Shown: positions 35,571 to 54,767, counted from the stretch's first letter. The stretch: 64,000 nt of DNA from Zeus faber (GCA_960531495.1 OY482855.1:8916077-8980076); one strand, 5' to 3'. Numbers and translations are program-made. The notes: generated by a model from the sequence alone, not told the origin.

Positions 35571-35999
35571 TTGTTATATATATATATATATATATTTGTG
35601 AAACGTTTTAAAAATATTATATAGACAAATACATATTAACGACAAATATATATAAAACATACTTAGGGAGAGTATCACATATTTTCACGTGTTATTCATT
35701 TAATTTGCCAATACGCCGACGTTGCCCTATGCGAAAAAGACGAACGGCTTTCGGAAACGAACGGAGCAAAAAGATCCGGTTCCCTGCACTGACCCGTAAT
35801 TCCCACCACTGGCGCGTCAGAGAAACGACAGTGCGACGGAACATCCAGCATTTGCTGTAGAGACAAACTGTGTTATTTTTTATGACTAAATTATTAAACA
35901 TAATCCAAATAAACAACCGACCGCTCCCGCTGCCTGGAAAAAAAACAAACAAACCACAAACACTATTTTATTTTAGATTGTTTCCACACGGACGTTTGA

Positions 36000-36332
36000 C
36001 GTGTACGGAACTACAAGTTCCGGCCGGTGACGTCACACCTCTCTGCATGCCGCAAAGTGGAGCGGTAATGAAAGTGAACCTTTATATTTTTCTGCCCAAA
36101 ACTGGGAACGTGTTCATACATAAACACTAAAGGAAATATATATCTGTGTTTAGTGCTTGCTACTAAGTGAGTGGACAGTTGTTTTGTTCCATATGTCTGC
36201 TTAGCTCGCTAGCCGGCTGGCTAATAGAGCTACAGCTACCAGGAGAGCCTGGCACGTTTCTGTGTCTCATGTCATGTTTTGTCTTCCGCCAAAGGGGCTG
36301 CGTCTAGAGTTTAACCCGTCTGCGTCGACACG
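36000..36332 (+). promoter_or_regulatory. drg2 promoter / 5' UTR
   Basis: An ACTACAAGTTCCGGCCGG block (about 36010-36027, with an ETS-type TTCCGG core) runs into a perfect palindromic CRE, TGACGTCA (36028-36035). Such paired elements are usual in housekeeping promoters. 35571-36000 between here and the repeat fragment shows only an (AT)n run (35577-35596) and no gene. Confidence 0.55.
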
Positions 36333-41721
<5,389 letters not shown>

Positions 41722-42400
41722 CAAGACCGGCCTTCTGATGAGACGAGAGACTGAGTGAGAGGGGCCGAGCATTTAGGAGGAGCCAAAATGCAAAAAAAAA
41801 ACAAAAAATCAGCCCTTCATAACTGAATTTATTCTATACCTGTTGTACAGCAAAAATTAAAGCAGCCTTGATCCTTATTTTATATAAAAAATTATACAAA
41901 ACCAACTAAAAGGAACCCAGCGAATTTGAGTTGAATGTTGAGTTTGTTGCAGACGAGAAATGACATTTTAGCTTTGGATTGAGATACAAGAGATGCATTC
42001 GCTCAGAGACAAAATGCGGTGAAAAGTATTAAATCATAAAATGACCTGAAGTGACTTATTTGTGTGTTTGTCTTATTGTTTCTGTGAGATCACTAGTTGT
42101 ATAGTCCTACGTAATTGATGTGAAATGTGTGATAATGTGTCTTTCTTTTTGCACGGAACTCCCAAATTCAGTGCGATTTACTTTTTTGCGTTTTTTGCTG
42201 TGACTGAGGGGAAACACGTTGAGTTTTTCATCCGGCATTGAATGTAAGCAGAACGGCTCAAACTCTAATGTGGTGAGAGACGGCAATAACCTCGGTAATT
42301 TACCTTCTAAATTGGCAAAATGTAAAAAACATTTTTGAATAATGTTCTTGCTTTTGCAAAAGTACAGAGTTATGCATAGTAAATAATTCATGGAAATTAA
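41722..42400 (+). other. drg2 3' UTR and spacer
   Basis: Follows the TAA stop. An ATTAAA at about 41856 is a plausible polyadenylation signal. AT-rich after that, nothing else recognised. Confidence 0.4.
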
Positions 42401-42459
42401 GAATTCTTGGGGTCAAGGTCACAGGACCTCATTTACAATGACTTCCCAATTTGTCCATG

Positions 42460-43260
42460 TCAAACTATTGATACATTTTAGAGGAATCCCATAGCATGAT
42501 TGGTAGCAATCATTTGAACACCTAAGCATTATTGACAGTGGCTCCCTCCAAAGGCTGCAGTCGACCTTTTTTGGAATGCCTACGTCTGACCGGTCAATGT
42601 GCCATCTCACAAAACACACCATCTCAAGCTGCTTCCGTTGACGCCAGTGGCCTGCGCAGTTCCAACTGAACTGTCGCTGGTCCTGGGTCATTGTGCTGTT
42701 GTGTTTTCTCCGTTCTGGTCCAGGCCCTGCAATTAAAGTTGATTAGCATTATCTGTCCACTTCTTTGGAACAAAAGTGATTTCTTTGTGGCAACAGCGTC
42801 ACAAATAATGTTCATTGGGATGTCCACATATGCATATCTGTTCCCTTCCAGCCTAACAGGTGTCTGCTTGACACTCACCTTTGACCCCTTATCCCCCCCC
42901 CCCCGCCCTCCCACCTTACCCACCTGGACAAAGGGGCCCATCTGTTGGAGCACCTTCGTCCAGCCAGCCAAAGCCTCCCCACTCACCAGCACACCCCCGA
43001 GGGCCATAATAGCTGTCATTAAAAATTCACCATTCTTCGGGGCATACAATGCGACGAGGAGAGGCAGAGAACGAGCGAGTGGATGGACGCACGGGAGCGA
43101 GGCTCCTGGCTGCTCACCTTCCTTCCGGAGTCGCCGGACAGCGTTGTTTTTGTTTTTGGAGGATGCCGTAGAGATGTCGCTGCGGAGAAGACCGTGGATG
43201 GAGAGATTCTGCTTCAGAATAAACCGAGGGAGTGTTGAACGGAGGAGACTTCATGGAGGT
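42460..43260. other. Unrecognised exon-like/promoter-like block, open on both strands
   Basis: On the minus strand one frame is open from just inside 43250 to a stop at 42624 (over 200 codons, no AUG near its start; in-frame CTG codons at 43217 and in the 43070s). It includes segments such as ALYAPKNGEFLMTAIMALGG and LAGWTKVLQQMGPFVQ. The plus strand is also open from 42691 to 43311, and an ATG-started stretch from 43174 meets a good splice donor (CATGGAG then GTGAGG at 43260). Composition is complex and GC-balanced, unlike the flanks. It could be a lncRNA or non-AUG coding exon on the minus strand, a plus-strand promoter and first exon (possibly for myo15a), or a conserved regulatory element. 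I do not recognise it. Confidence 0.35.
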
Positions 43261-45550
43261 GAGGTGTGTGTGTGTGTGTGTGTGTCTGTGTGTGTGCTCA
43301 AGCAGCTGTGACGACACTTGATGCTGCCTGGCTCCATATGGCACAGCTAAGTACTGTGCGTGTGTGAGTGTGAGCCTGTGCCTGCAATAATAGTCATCAC
43401 TCAAAGTTCGGGGCATCCAGGTGGCTTACGTCAAACCTTTCCTAAACCGAGGACCCCTTCCTTTTATGAGAGAGAATAATCCAAGCCAAAATAAACCCTC
43501 ACGTATGTGTCCCAAAAATATGATTTGATATTTAATGTGATATTTCACACACACGGGGGAAAAACATTTAAAAATAAATTACAGAATACAAGAACAATGT
43601 ATCAAATTAAATTAGCAATTCACTTAACAAGTGACATTGTAGCGATGCAAAATTATCAAACACAAATAGATAACACAAGATATACATAATCATATACGTA
43701 CAAATTGCATAAAAAATATCTTTTAAAAAATCAAAAGATGTACCCCTTCAAAGGACACATTTTCTTTTTGAAAGTTTTATTTCCTTGTCTTTCTTTCACG
43801 GACCCCTTGACCGAGTGCTGCGGCCTCCTGAGGGTCCCCAGGCCCCACTTTGAGAATCACCGGCTCAAGTGTTGCTAAAGCTCTGTACGATGCATCAAGT
43901 AACTTAAAGCCCACCCCTGAAATACCTCATTTCACTCCAAGCTTAACCTAAAATGATTGGGTAGTTGTAAGTGATGTGTCGTTCATTATTGAACATCAAA
44001 CCGTGGAATATGTGTGTTAATGAGCGGCTGCGTAGGAGTGTGTTAAGCACTGTGGGTGTGGTGGGACACACATGACACACGGCCACAGCAGCCCACTGTT
44101 GCCTCAGGTCAACAACCTTTTTAAAATCTCAAATCCATCAAATGAAAATGCCTTGGTGACTCCAATGACCTATGACCTCCCAAAAGGGTCCCTTTGTCCT
44201 ATTTCATGTCATTCATGTCATTACATCACAGTTCTTCAGGTTTCTTCAACTTTATCCCAACGCTCTCTTCAAGGGCTTAGGAGAAGGGATGCTGTCAAAC
44301 ACCTTAATTAAGGTCTTTAATGAATTATATTTTTTACAGCACTGTGTTAATAATAATTAATAATTGCCCTCAACATGACAATTATGATTGTTACATAAGA
44401 AGACAAACCTCATACCGAGTGAGTAACTTATGACTGACAGTGTTTGTTAAATTGAGTAAGCATGAACTTTTCCTGGCCTTTTTTTTTTTTTTGCTTCTAT
44501 TAGTATTTCTATTCTATTCTACTATTTTTTTTTTGGAAATTATGTTTATTGAGTGTTTCCTTTTGTAAGGCAACAATCAACACTGAAACATAAATCATAA
44601 TCACAATTCACAATAGCACCATAATATGGAGGTTGTTTACAAGCCAAATAAACAAGTCAAAATAATCAAATGAACCACACACAAAACAAAATAAAACACA
44701 CAAAAAAAAATCATGCCTCACTTAAATAAGAGGAATAGAAATATAAAGGAAGAAAACAAATTTAACTTGTATTGTATTAAGTGGTGAGCTACTGTACTTC
44801 ACTAATGTACTGAAGGTGGGTGCATCATCATATCAGCTTTATAAAAGTCTTAGCTGCTGCTGCTGCTGCTGCAAATTCTCACTCCAAATTGCAATTGGAA
44901 GTGTGATAAAGTGAAACTTCTGCTGCTCCCTTCTGGCAAAACCTCATCATTACACCAAGTTCACCCTCAAAAGATGACAAAGTGTTGCTTCCCTCTGCAG
45001 TGCCAGTGCATCCACACTGTGGATAGCTTCTAATTAGACAGAACACCATGCCAACATCACAAGCCTTAATTCGATTTATTTTGTGTATTTGGGTCTATTA
45101 GTTTGTTGTTATCGTCACATGTCCTAAAAAAAATGGGTTTTATGTCCCCTGTTTGTGTGTGGAAAAAGCCGGCAACTTGCGATTGGAGCTCTTTTCTGTA
45201 TGCTTTGGTTGATGAGGGTGAAGGCGTGCAAAGTCCAACTTTACAAAATAAAATGTGGACACATGATCCCAGGTGTGGTTACCATGGTGTGACTGGGGAC
45301 GGTGCTCCACAGAAGCGAGGGCTTTTAGGAATAATGACGCAGATATTCTATGGATTGAGCATGTGTGCATTTGGCCCGTGTGCAGGCTGAGAGCTCTCTA
45401 AGCCCCAGCGTCTGTAGTGCATTGAGTTCACTTGTGTGTAAACAGAGCGGACGGTAAGTTTCGTGCTGATCTATAAAGCAGTGCAAGCTGTTTGTACAAG
45501 GGATCAACTACTCATGGAAACTTGAAAGTATAAGCTCAGGTCGACTGTGC
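43261..45550. other. Intergenic, nothing recognised
   Basis: AT-rich DNA with a short (GT)n (43263-43290), poly-T (44480-44493) and a (CTG)6 stretch near 44851-44870. No convincing exon. Confidence 0.5.
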
Positions 45551-47900
45551 TAGTTATGTACGAATGTACAAGTTATGTACAAATGTACAAATTATGTACA
45601 AATGTAGTAGTTACGTATGTACAGATGTGCTACTTATGTACAAATGTACAAGTTATGTACCAATGGACAAGTTATGGATGAATGTACTACATATGTATAA
45701 ATGTACAAGTTATGTACCAATGGACAAGTTATGGATGAATGTACTACATATGTATAAATGTACAAGTTATGTACAAACTTACAAGTTATGTACAAATGAA
45801 CAAGTTATGTACAAATTTGCTACTTATGTACACATGTACAAGTTATGTACATATGTTCTAGTTATGAACAAATGTGTTTGTTATGTACAAATGTACTAGT
45901 TATTTACAAATTGAGAACTTATGTACAATTATACTAGCTATTTACAAATGTGCTAGTTACGTACAAATGTACAAGTTATGAACACATGTGATAGTGATGT
46001 ACAAATGTACAAGTTATGTACACATGTACTGGTTATGTACAAACATACTAGTTATGTACAAATGTACAAGTACGAATGTATTTGTTATGTACATATGTAC
46101 AAGTTATGTACGAATGTATTTGTTATGTACAAATGTACAAGTTATGTACACATGTACTGGTTATGTACAAACATACTAGTTATGTACAAATGTACAAGTT
46201 ATGTAAAAATGTACAGTTATGTACAAATGCACACGTTATGGACAAATGTGCTACTTATGTACAAATGTACAAGGTATGTACAAATATACCAGTAATGTAC
46301 AAATGTACAAGTTAAATACAAATGTACAAGTTATGTACACATGTACAAGTTATGTACGAATGTATTTGTTATGTACATATGAACTAGTTATGTACTAATA
46401 TACTAGTTATGTACAAATGTACAATTTATGGACAAACGTACAAGTTATGTACAGATTTACTAGTTATGTACAAATGTACTAGTTATGAACAAATCTGCTA
46501 GTTATGTACAAATGTGCTAGTTATGAACACATGTGATAGTTATGTACAAATGTACAAGTTATGTACAAACGTACTAGGTATGTACAAATGTGCTAGTTAT
46601 GAACACATATGATAGTAATGTACAAACATACTAGTTATGTACAAATGTACAAGTACGAATGTATTTGTTATGTACATATGTACAAGTTATGTACGAATGT
46701 ATTTGTTATGTACAAATGTACAAGTTATGTACACATGTACTGGTTATGTACAAACATACTAGTTATGTACAAATGTACAAGTTATGTAAAAATGTACAGT
46801 TATGTACAAATGCACACGTTATGGACAAATGTGCTACTTATGTACAAATGTACAAGGTATGTACAAATATACCAGTAATGTACAAATGTACAAGTTAAAT
46901 ACAAATGTACAAGTTATGTACACATGTACAAGTTATGTACGAATGTATTTTTTATGTACATATGAACTAGTTATGTACTAATATACTAGTTATGTACAAA
47001 TGTACAATTTATGTACAAACGTACAAGTTATGTACAGATTTACTAGTTATGTACAAATGTACTAGTTATGAACAAATCTGCTAGTTATGTACAAATGTGC
47101 TAGTTATGAACACATGTGATAGTTATGTACAAATGTACAAGTTATGTACAAACGTACTAGTTATGTACAAATGTGCTAGTTATGAACACATATGATAGTA
47201 ATGTACAAACGTACTAGTTATGTACAAACGTACTAGGTATGTACAAATGTACAAGTACGAATGTATTTGTTATGTACATATGTACAAGTTATGTACGAAT
47301 GTATTTGTTATGTACAAATGTACAAGTTATGTACACATGTACTGGTTATGTACAAACATACTAGTTATGTACAAATGTACAAGTTATGTAAAAATGTACA
47401 GTTATGTACAAATGCACACGTTATGGACAAATGTGCTACTTATGTACAAATGTACAAGGTATGTACAAATATACCAGTAATGTACAAATGTACAAGTTAA
47501 ATACAAATGTACAAGTTATGTACACATGTACAAGTTATATACGATTGTATTTGTTATGTACATATGAACTAGTTATGTACTAATATACTAGTTATGAACA
47601 AATCTGCTAGTTATGTACAAATGTGCTAGTTATGAACACATGTGATAGTTATGTACAAATGTACAAGTTATGTACAAACGTACTAGTTATGTACAAATGT
47701 GCTAGTTATGAACACATATGATAGTAATGTACAAACATACTAGTTATGTACAAATGTGCTAGTTATGAACACATATGATAGTTATGTACAAATGTACAAG
47801 TTATGTACAAACGTACTAGTTATGTACAAATGTACTCGTTATGAACAAATCTGCTAGTTATGTATAAATGTACTAGTTACAGTATGAGCAAATGTACTAC
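45551..47900. repeat. 2.35-kb minisatellite of a 19-bp unit with higher-order repeats
   Basis: The unit is close to AAGTTATGTACAAATGTAC, repeated about 120 times with variants (TACTAG, GTGCTAG, GAACACATGTGATAG). A longer block recurs at about 46076, 46659 and 47261 (spacings 583 and 602 bp), each starting with the same ordered series of unit variants. Because 19 is not a multiple of 3, all frames read through as Tyr/Cys/Val-rich pseudo-proteins with a 19-residue period. Confidence 0.97.
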
Positions 47901-48208
47901 TATATTACGTTTGTTTTTTTTCTTAATTATTACTTACACCCTTAAAGGTACAATTAATCACTGCAAACAATAAGCCTGAGATCTCAGCAGTCATCAATCT
48001 AATAGAAGCCTAAGTGGCGTTGATCAATAACATCTGATCAACTATCAATTATCTCACGGTCAATTTACCCAACTCCTAAAAATCATATTATTATGTTCTA
48101 AGCTTTGAACTGCTAGTCTTGCCTTTTGGCCAGGGAGTATTCAACTAGTATTCAAAAAGAGAGGTTATTGAGAGGTTATTTGGCATTTCCAAATAACTAT
48201 AATAATAA

Positions 48209-48210
<2 letters not shown>

Positions 48211-48242
<32 letters not shown>
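48211..48242. repeat. (TA)16 microsatellite
   Basis: Uninterrupted TA dinucleotides. Confidence 0.95.
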
Positions 48243-48249
<7 letters not shown>

Positions 48250-51200
48250 ACAATAACATAGCCAACATTTAAATTGAGACCATCTAAAAACCTAGAAGGG
48301 CTATTGTAAACATATTTGCAAACCAATCAAGCAATCACTTCTGTCTATTATCTGTCCCTCATTCTGTTTCTACCTAATAATTTAATTTACTCACTATTCA
48401 AACCTTTTCCTAAAATTTTGAAAAATTGTTTTAATTTAAATTCGCCAATATTCTTACGAAAATTTAGTTTTTCTTAGAGAACATTTAATAATCTGTGTAC
48501 TATCAGGATGAACAGATTCATAAAACAACGGCTGAGAACATACAGAAGCAGCCCAGCATGGTAATCACACAGATATCATTTCCAGCAGCACTTCAGGTGG
48601 TCAGTCATTCCACGGCTCTCAGCTGGAGTAGAAAACTCCCATTGCAGTCATTCAGTTTGATGGTTTGTCTGATGCAGTGACATCACCGAATGCAGGTCCA
48701 AAGGAGCACAGTTGATTCGGCTCCTCAACTGTGCACAACACCTTTTTCAATTGTGCGTTCGCTGCACTTGGAGGCCAAACACTTGATGTTCGTCGGTGGA
48801 GGGGAGGAGCAGCAGGAGTCAACGCTTGCGTTTCATTTCACATAACAAAACATTGTTTGCTGTCCAGAAAATGTCCCAAGTTATTCGGCCTGTTGTTGGC
48901 CAAACTGGATCTCTGCGTACAAGGTCTTCAGAGACCGTCTCGGAAATGCAGGAGTAGGCAAGTCTCTCAGCAGGATATGAGGAAAATAGGGATGTCCTTT
49001 GGGCCTGTGTGAAGCCCTGGGGTGCTTAATGTATTGTTCTCATACATTATCACAAGATGAAAGGAGATGTCTACCGCTGTAAAAGGGCGGTGTCATAAAG
49101 ATAATCACTCCAGGGTTCTCTGACAACAGTGTCCCCGAGTGAAGGCACAGAAATCCTTAACGCAGCTTCTGAACATTGCTTCAACAACCAGGTCAATTTA
49201 GGAGAATGTCATATTTAAATAAGAACTAATCAAAATGATTCTGGATCTATAGGGCACTTTATAATATCTGAATCAAGGTCTCTCCATTTATATGCTTGCA
49301 TGCATTTCATCTCACAATAGTTCCAATTGAACCTATTAAATAATCAAATTTGCAAATCAGTTAAATACAAATTGCAATAATATCAATAATTGACAAGAAC
49401 CTTTGAATGCTGGACATGCAATTCTCTTCGATGGGTCCTGTTGTCAGTCCTCCAAGTCTTCCCAATCAGACACAGTCACATCTACACTGGTCAAAACTGC
49501 AGCCAGTGGATTCCTGCTTAAAACTGTGGAAATAAAACACTGAATAGACAGGTTTGTTAATCCATCAATACACAATAACGACATTAATCGATCCACAAGA
49601 TATTTTCAAATTTTAACTTGACATTTTTTGAATGCCCAGATTGAAAGCCATTGAAATGGCCAACGTATTTCAAATGTATTTTGGTGTTTCAACTTTGAGG
49701 AAGCGGACGTACACAATCCATTACATCTCTGGTGTACAAAATAATTATTCCTCTTTGTTAAACTACTTGCTAAGTTTTATACTGTATATCAACAGCTACC
49801 TTATTCAATGTCAAATCGAGATTGCTTCTCGAGTAAAAAATTAAAGTTAAAATAAAATAATAATAATGCTGTTCGATTATACATAAACAATTACCAGCAC
49901 TGAAACAAACACTGAAATCACATCAAAACTGACAATTCACTCATGCAATATTACAATCGAATGTACAGTGTTTAATCTATACTATTTACTTATTTATCAT
50001 AATCCTTCAATTCGATCCTTTGAATCCTTCTTTGACACAGGAACAGAAAAAAAGTATATCTAAAAAGAATAACTCAAACTTTATAAACCGAAAACAAATG
50101 CATTTCTGCTGCCACTATGCATCATATCTGCTCTCCACGATGTCTTAAAAATATATTTTGCAAACAATTTTTCCCAATTTATATGGATCAGTTTAGTTTA
50201 AATCAATTTGGAATGCTTTGCGATACAATCTATTGACGCAAACACAAACTACAGTTCTGAAAACAAAAACTCGCCATACTCCTCGCCTTACCAAAGTCGC
50301 ATTAATGAGCCAAAAGACACTTTTTCCAGCAACTTATTATCTGCTACAACTCGCCACAACACTATTATCAACATCACAATCATTTCTCTAAACACAATCC
50401 AACAGTTCAAACCGTTCAATATCTTTTCATACCCCACCAGCGTAGACTACTGTTGTTAACTGGCACTTAAATTCAATTCGATTTCAATTTAGTCTGCTTA
50501 ACACCACTAGTAAACCATAATCACATAGTGCACCATCTGACTATTATTTAAATCATTCAATTCTGCAGCTTCCTCTGCTGAACCAATATTTTACTAAAGT
50601 GACTTTTACAACTCACCACTCACTCACCACGCTTATCTCACGTTTATACATTCGCTTATCAGCCAGGAGGCCAAACATACCCCAAGACGTTTAGCCTCCA
50701 CGGATCGAACGCCTCCGAACTCATCTCATCCATACGTGCTCCAGAATGATCCATCGGCCAGGCGGTCACACGCCCCAGACACCAATACGATCACCCAGGA
50801 TTCATGTGTGTCACTGAAAATAAGAGTCACACAATGGGCCCTTGAACTCCGTCCTCTCCCTTACTATTCAAAATGTACTAAAACTAGTTAGAAAGTAGGT
50901 CGCGTAGCTGGATTATCTGTACCAAAAAAAAAAAAAATCTTTAAAAAATGCATGTTTATATACATACACTAAATATGTATTTTATTTATTTATATATCTT
51001 TTTCTAAATCAGATGAGAGTGTTGTCTTTATTTCCAAACCAGTGTCCCAATACATCGCACAACCAACAGGAATGGACGCCAACCTGTGTCCCAATACACC
51101 GCACGACCGACAGGTGGCTTTATTTATATTTATCAATTTACCTTAGTTATAAAAGTATTTTATTTTATTTTTACCACACCAGAAGTTCCTCACCTACCCT

Positions 51201-52430
51201 CAACACTTTTGCTCGGAGGGAATGAGAGTACTATTGTGCTATTGTGCTTTCTTCCACTCAACGCTTTTGCTAGGAGTGGTCAAGAATAATCTAGAATAAT
51301 TATGTATTCAATAATGTCGACATTATTATTGAATAACACAAGAAAAACATCAAAAAAACCACGGTTCTCTTGATCGATGCAAAATTGGCCACTTCATCCA
51401 CGGTCCTCCCGACCGATATGTCCGCTGCCCTTCCTAGCCTGCGCAGCACGCAGCTGGCGGTACGTCTGTCTGGGGGGGAGGGGATTTCTGAGTTTAACAA
51501 AGCTTCATCAACGATCCTCTAGATCGATACAATATCTTAGCTTACTCAGAGCTTTTCCTAATCCGTACAGTACCTCAGCAAGTCCTCACCTTCATTTGGT
51601 CGGGATCTCGTGTTGCCTTGGAGCGCCCTGTCCAGACGACTCCTTCTCGGATGTCTCACGGGCCGGTCTCTGACTGCCGTTGTGCACACAACCTGGACAT
51701 GAAGAGGTCCAACAGAGCCAAGCAGAGAGTCTCATCATCGTCGCCAGATTGTTGGAGAAATTCTCTTGCGTGGCCGGCGAGGTTCATCTGCCCGCTACAG
51801 GAAAACAAAACTGAGAGTATTAAAGTATTTATTCTGCAGAATAGAGAGAAAGATACAGTCATGCTTTAAAGCAGTGACGAAGAGGGCTTTATACCAAAGA
51901 GAAGTTGTGTGCCATTGGTCAGGTGTCATTTACAACACTGTGACCCTCAATCATATCCCTGAGTGTTACCCCCAAACAGTGATTTAACAGTCAAACTCTA
52001 GTCACAGATACAATCCTACTATGCCATAAAACAAACACACAATGCTCTTTCAAGCCCCCCTTGGGGTTATCCTTATCTCCACACAAGGTTGAGTGAGGAT
52101 GGAATGGGATCTGGTTCTTCAGTACTACAAATGACATTGTTTAGAAAGAACAGCCTCTTCAAATAAACTCTGAGGGGCTCATTAAAACCCAGGGACAATG
52201 AGTTTTAAAACGACATAACATACAAAAGGCTATTGTCCTATATACACACACACTGTTTACTAGGAAACCCAATCTCGCCCTTCATATAGCCATTTATGTA
52301 AACATGTCAGTCTGTCACGCACCTTCTCTTATTTTTTGCCCTTACGTGTCGTTTTGGGAGTCAGTGCCTTCCCATGAAGGCAAACATACGTTTAAGGCCC
52401 TTTGTCCGTCCTGACAATAGGTTGTGTCCT
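48243..52430. other. Intergenic, no gene recognised; possible old LTR-type sequence at 50640-52050
   Basis: No coding exon seen. Notable pieces are a 55-bp imperfect duplication around CAGTGTCCCAATACATCGCA (51042-51115) and a small hairpin ATTCAATAATGTCGACATTATTATTGAAT-like at 51305-51333, whose stem is 10 bp. Several GATCGAT-containing repeats lie at 51370-51530. The dense C/T-rich stretch 50640-51870 may be an unclassified retroelement end. Confidence 0.35.
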
Positions 52431-52432
52431 AT

Positions 52433-52595
52433 GTGTGTGTGTGTGTGTGTGTAAATTTCTCAATAGGTCACGGTATAAGGGTATAAGGGTGAGGGTGTCA
52501 ATGGTGTAAGGTGTGTGTGTGTGTGCGTGTGTGTGTGTGCGTGCGTGCGTGTGTGTGCGTGTGTGTGCGTGTGCATGTGCGCGTGTGCGTGCGGG
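52433..52595. repeat. GT-rich cluster
   Basis: Two (GT)n runs (52433-52452 and 52510-52595), the second with many GTGC variants, immediately before the candidate first exon at 52600-52820. Confidence 0.9.
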
Positions 52596-52599
52596 GGTC

Positions 52600-52820
52600 A
52601 GACTCAGATAAATTGGGGAACATGGAGTGAGAGCGGAAGCAGGAATCAGTGCAGCGCTACAGCGGACGGCGAGGACTTAGCGAGCAGATATTTCATATTT
52701 TTATCGACGCGTCGGCGTCTTCACCTCTGGAGCCCGAAGGCGATCCCGTGATAAAGCGCACTTCGAGATCCCCTGTCCGTCGAAACTCGGAACGTTTCTT
52801 CCGCCCAAAGTGCATTCAAG
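52600..52820 (+). other. Candidate untranslated first exon (possibly myo15a)
   Basis: A CpG-rich island of complex sequence in an AT-rich desert, ending CATTCAAG and followed by a good donor GTGAGCG (52821). No long frame, so it would be 5' UTR. Human MYO15A has a non-coding exon 1 upstream of the giant exon 2, and the giant exon here starts 5.1 kb downstream with an acceptor before its ATG. Assignment is inference. Confidence 0.35.
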
Positions 52821-54290
52821 GTGAGCGTGTCCGGGCTGATGAACTCAGCATGGACTTTCTCCGATTTTCTTGGTAAGGTTGACAAAATTGCCAATGGCCT
52901 GCTGTAAATGATCAATGATTCAAGCGTAATTCTACAGATGCAGCCGCCACAATGGCCGACGGGTCCTAGAATGACCGGTGAGGTCCCTGCTCATCTGGAT
53001 GGAATGAAGGGAAACATTTGCCTGGGGGCGGCCATTCTGAGTGGCTGCTCCTGTATTTTGACCCTATACTCTAAGACTCTTTCTGACCGGAAGAGCCCTA
53101 TCGTGCTCTAATCGTGCGGAGAGCCTGCCCCGCCTCGCTCAACTTCTTACAATATCTTGTAAAAAAGTGAGCTCATTGTTCTAATGTTTGAGGCAGCAAT
53201 GGAAACGAGCCGCAACATCTCACCAGCCCGGCTGTGCTCTGTGATTCCGAGGATCGCAGGTCAACAACAGTGTACTTTGCATTCAGAAGTTTACGAAATT
53301 GGCGAATTAACCCTTTAAAATAGCAAAGAACCGAAGAATCTTGATGGGTGGGTTATGCGTACATTCAAGTCATGGTTTGTCATGTTTGAATTTTCTGGCT
53401 CCACCGAACCAGCACACAGCGATTGTTCATTTTATGCCACTATCGTAGTCTACGCTTAGAAGTTACTGAAGATGCTGACGTTGAACGCGGGAACGCCAAA
53501 ATTTGGCGTCGAGGGTTCATTTGCCGCCACCCAACGGATGGAAACGCTGCTGATTCACATTTTATTTGTCACGTTGCCTTAAATTTGGATGAGATCAACT
53601 CAAATAATTGCTATCAGGCGATTATGTCATAATTGAGCCAGCTCTGTGGGTCTACATGAGTCAAAGGTTTTTTTGTGCGTTTATCGATGGATTGCAACGC
53701 TAATTGGACAGTGGTTATTTGTTTTAATTGCGGGTTGAGAGGCAAAATGGGAATTAAATGGGTCTTTCATCCCTTCCATTTCTCCCCTCCCCCATTCCAG
53801 TTAGGGAAACTGTTTGCACTTTTTTGTACAATCATCTGCTTGTAATTCGGGGGCCTCGAACGCCCGCGATGTAAACGGAGACATGATTAGGAGGCTGTTT
53901 GAGTGACAGCGTGAATAGGAAGCGCATGTCATGGCTTCAGTGTCCGCACATCTCATGCGCATCGGCAAAACCTTTTGGTGTCTCCTCTTTGTCAAGTCAC
54001 AAGATTATCCCGGCAGTCAGGGCAGAGGCCTGAACGGGGCTTAAAAGGGGTTTACGGGAAATCCGAGCCAGGTCTGGTGTTCTGTCCTCACTGAAGACTT
54101 GTCGCTCCTTCCTGTCGCGCTTCCTTAGCACCAAGTCTGCTCTCAGGGAACGTCAGTGTCTCCTGGGTCTATTGACTTTTGCGCTTTGAACTGGGCCCAA
54201 ATGATTGGCCTTTTTAGATAAAAAAGTGAATAAAAAATATCAATAATATTATGAAGCTTAAAAAATAAAATAAATAAATATATATATATA

Positions 54291-54437
<147 letters not shown>

Positions 54438-54729
54438 GATAATTTACTATAAATAATATATATATAATGTATATTCATGTGCATCTACGCCACTGATTAC
54501 TCGTCTTTCCAGATGCTTTGCGTTGTTGCAAAAATAGGCGACGTCTTCATTTGTGACGATCTCTTCTGCTCGGCTGCCGTTTTGACAAACAACATAAACA
54601 GATGCAAATGCATTCTTGAGTCGCTTCAATATAATGACGCATATCTTTTTTTGCCAACGTGTCATTATGTGGCGCCTATTGGTTAGTGACACCATAGAGC
54701 ATCACGTTCAATCTCAAATTATTAGAAGG

Positions 54730-54767
<38 letters not shown>

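Noticed and set aside
42624..43049. Calling the minus-strand frame a normal protein-coding gene
   Set aside because: Its apparent start is TTG, no AUG lies upstream in frame, and the opposite strand is equally open; reported instead as an unexplained block.
45564..47500. Tyr/Cys/Val-rich 60-110-codon frames with 19-residue periodicity
   Set aside because: They arise because the 19-bp minisatellite unit lacks frequent stops in all frames; not proteins.
45551..47900. CRISPR-like regularly spaced repeats
   Set aside because: Units are directly adjacent 19-mers without unique spacers, in a vertebrate genome; it is a minisatellite.
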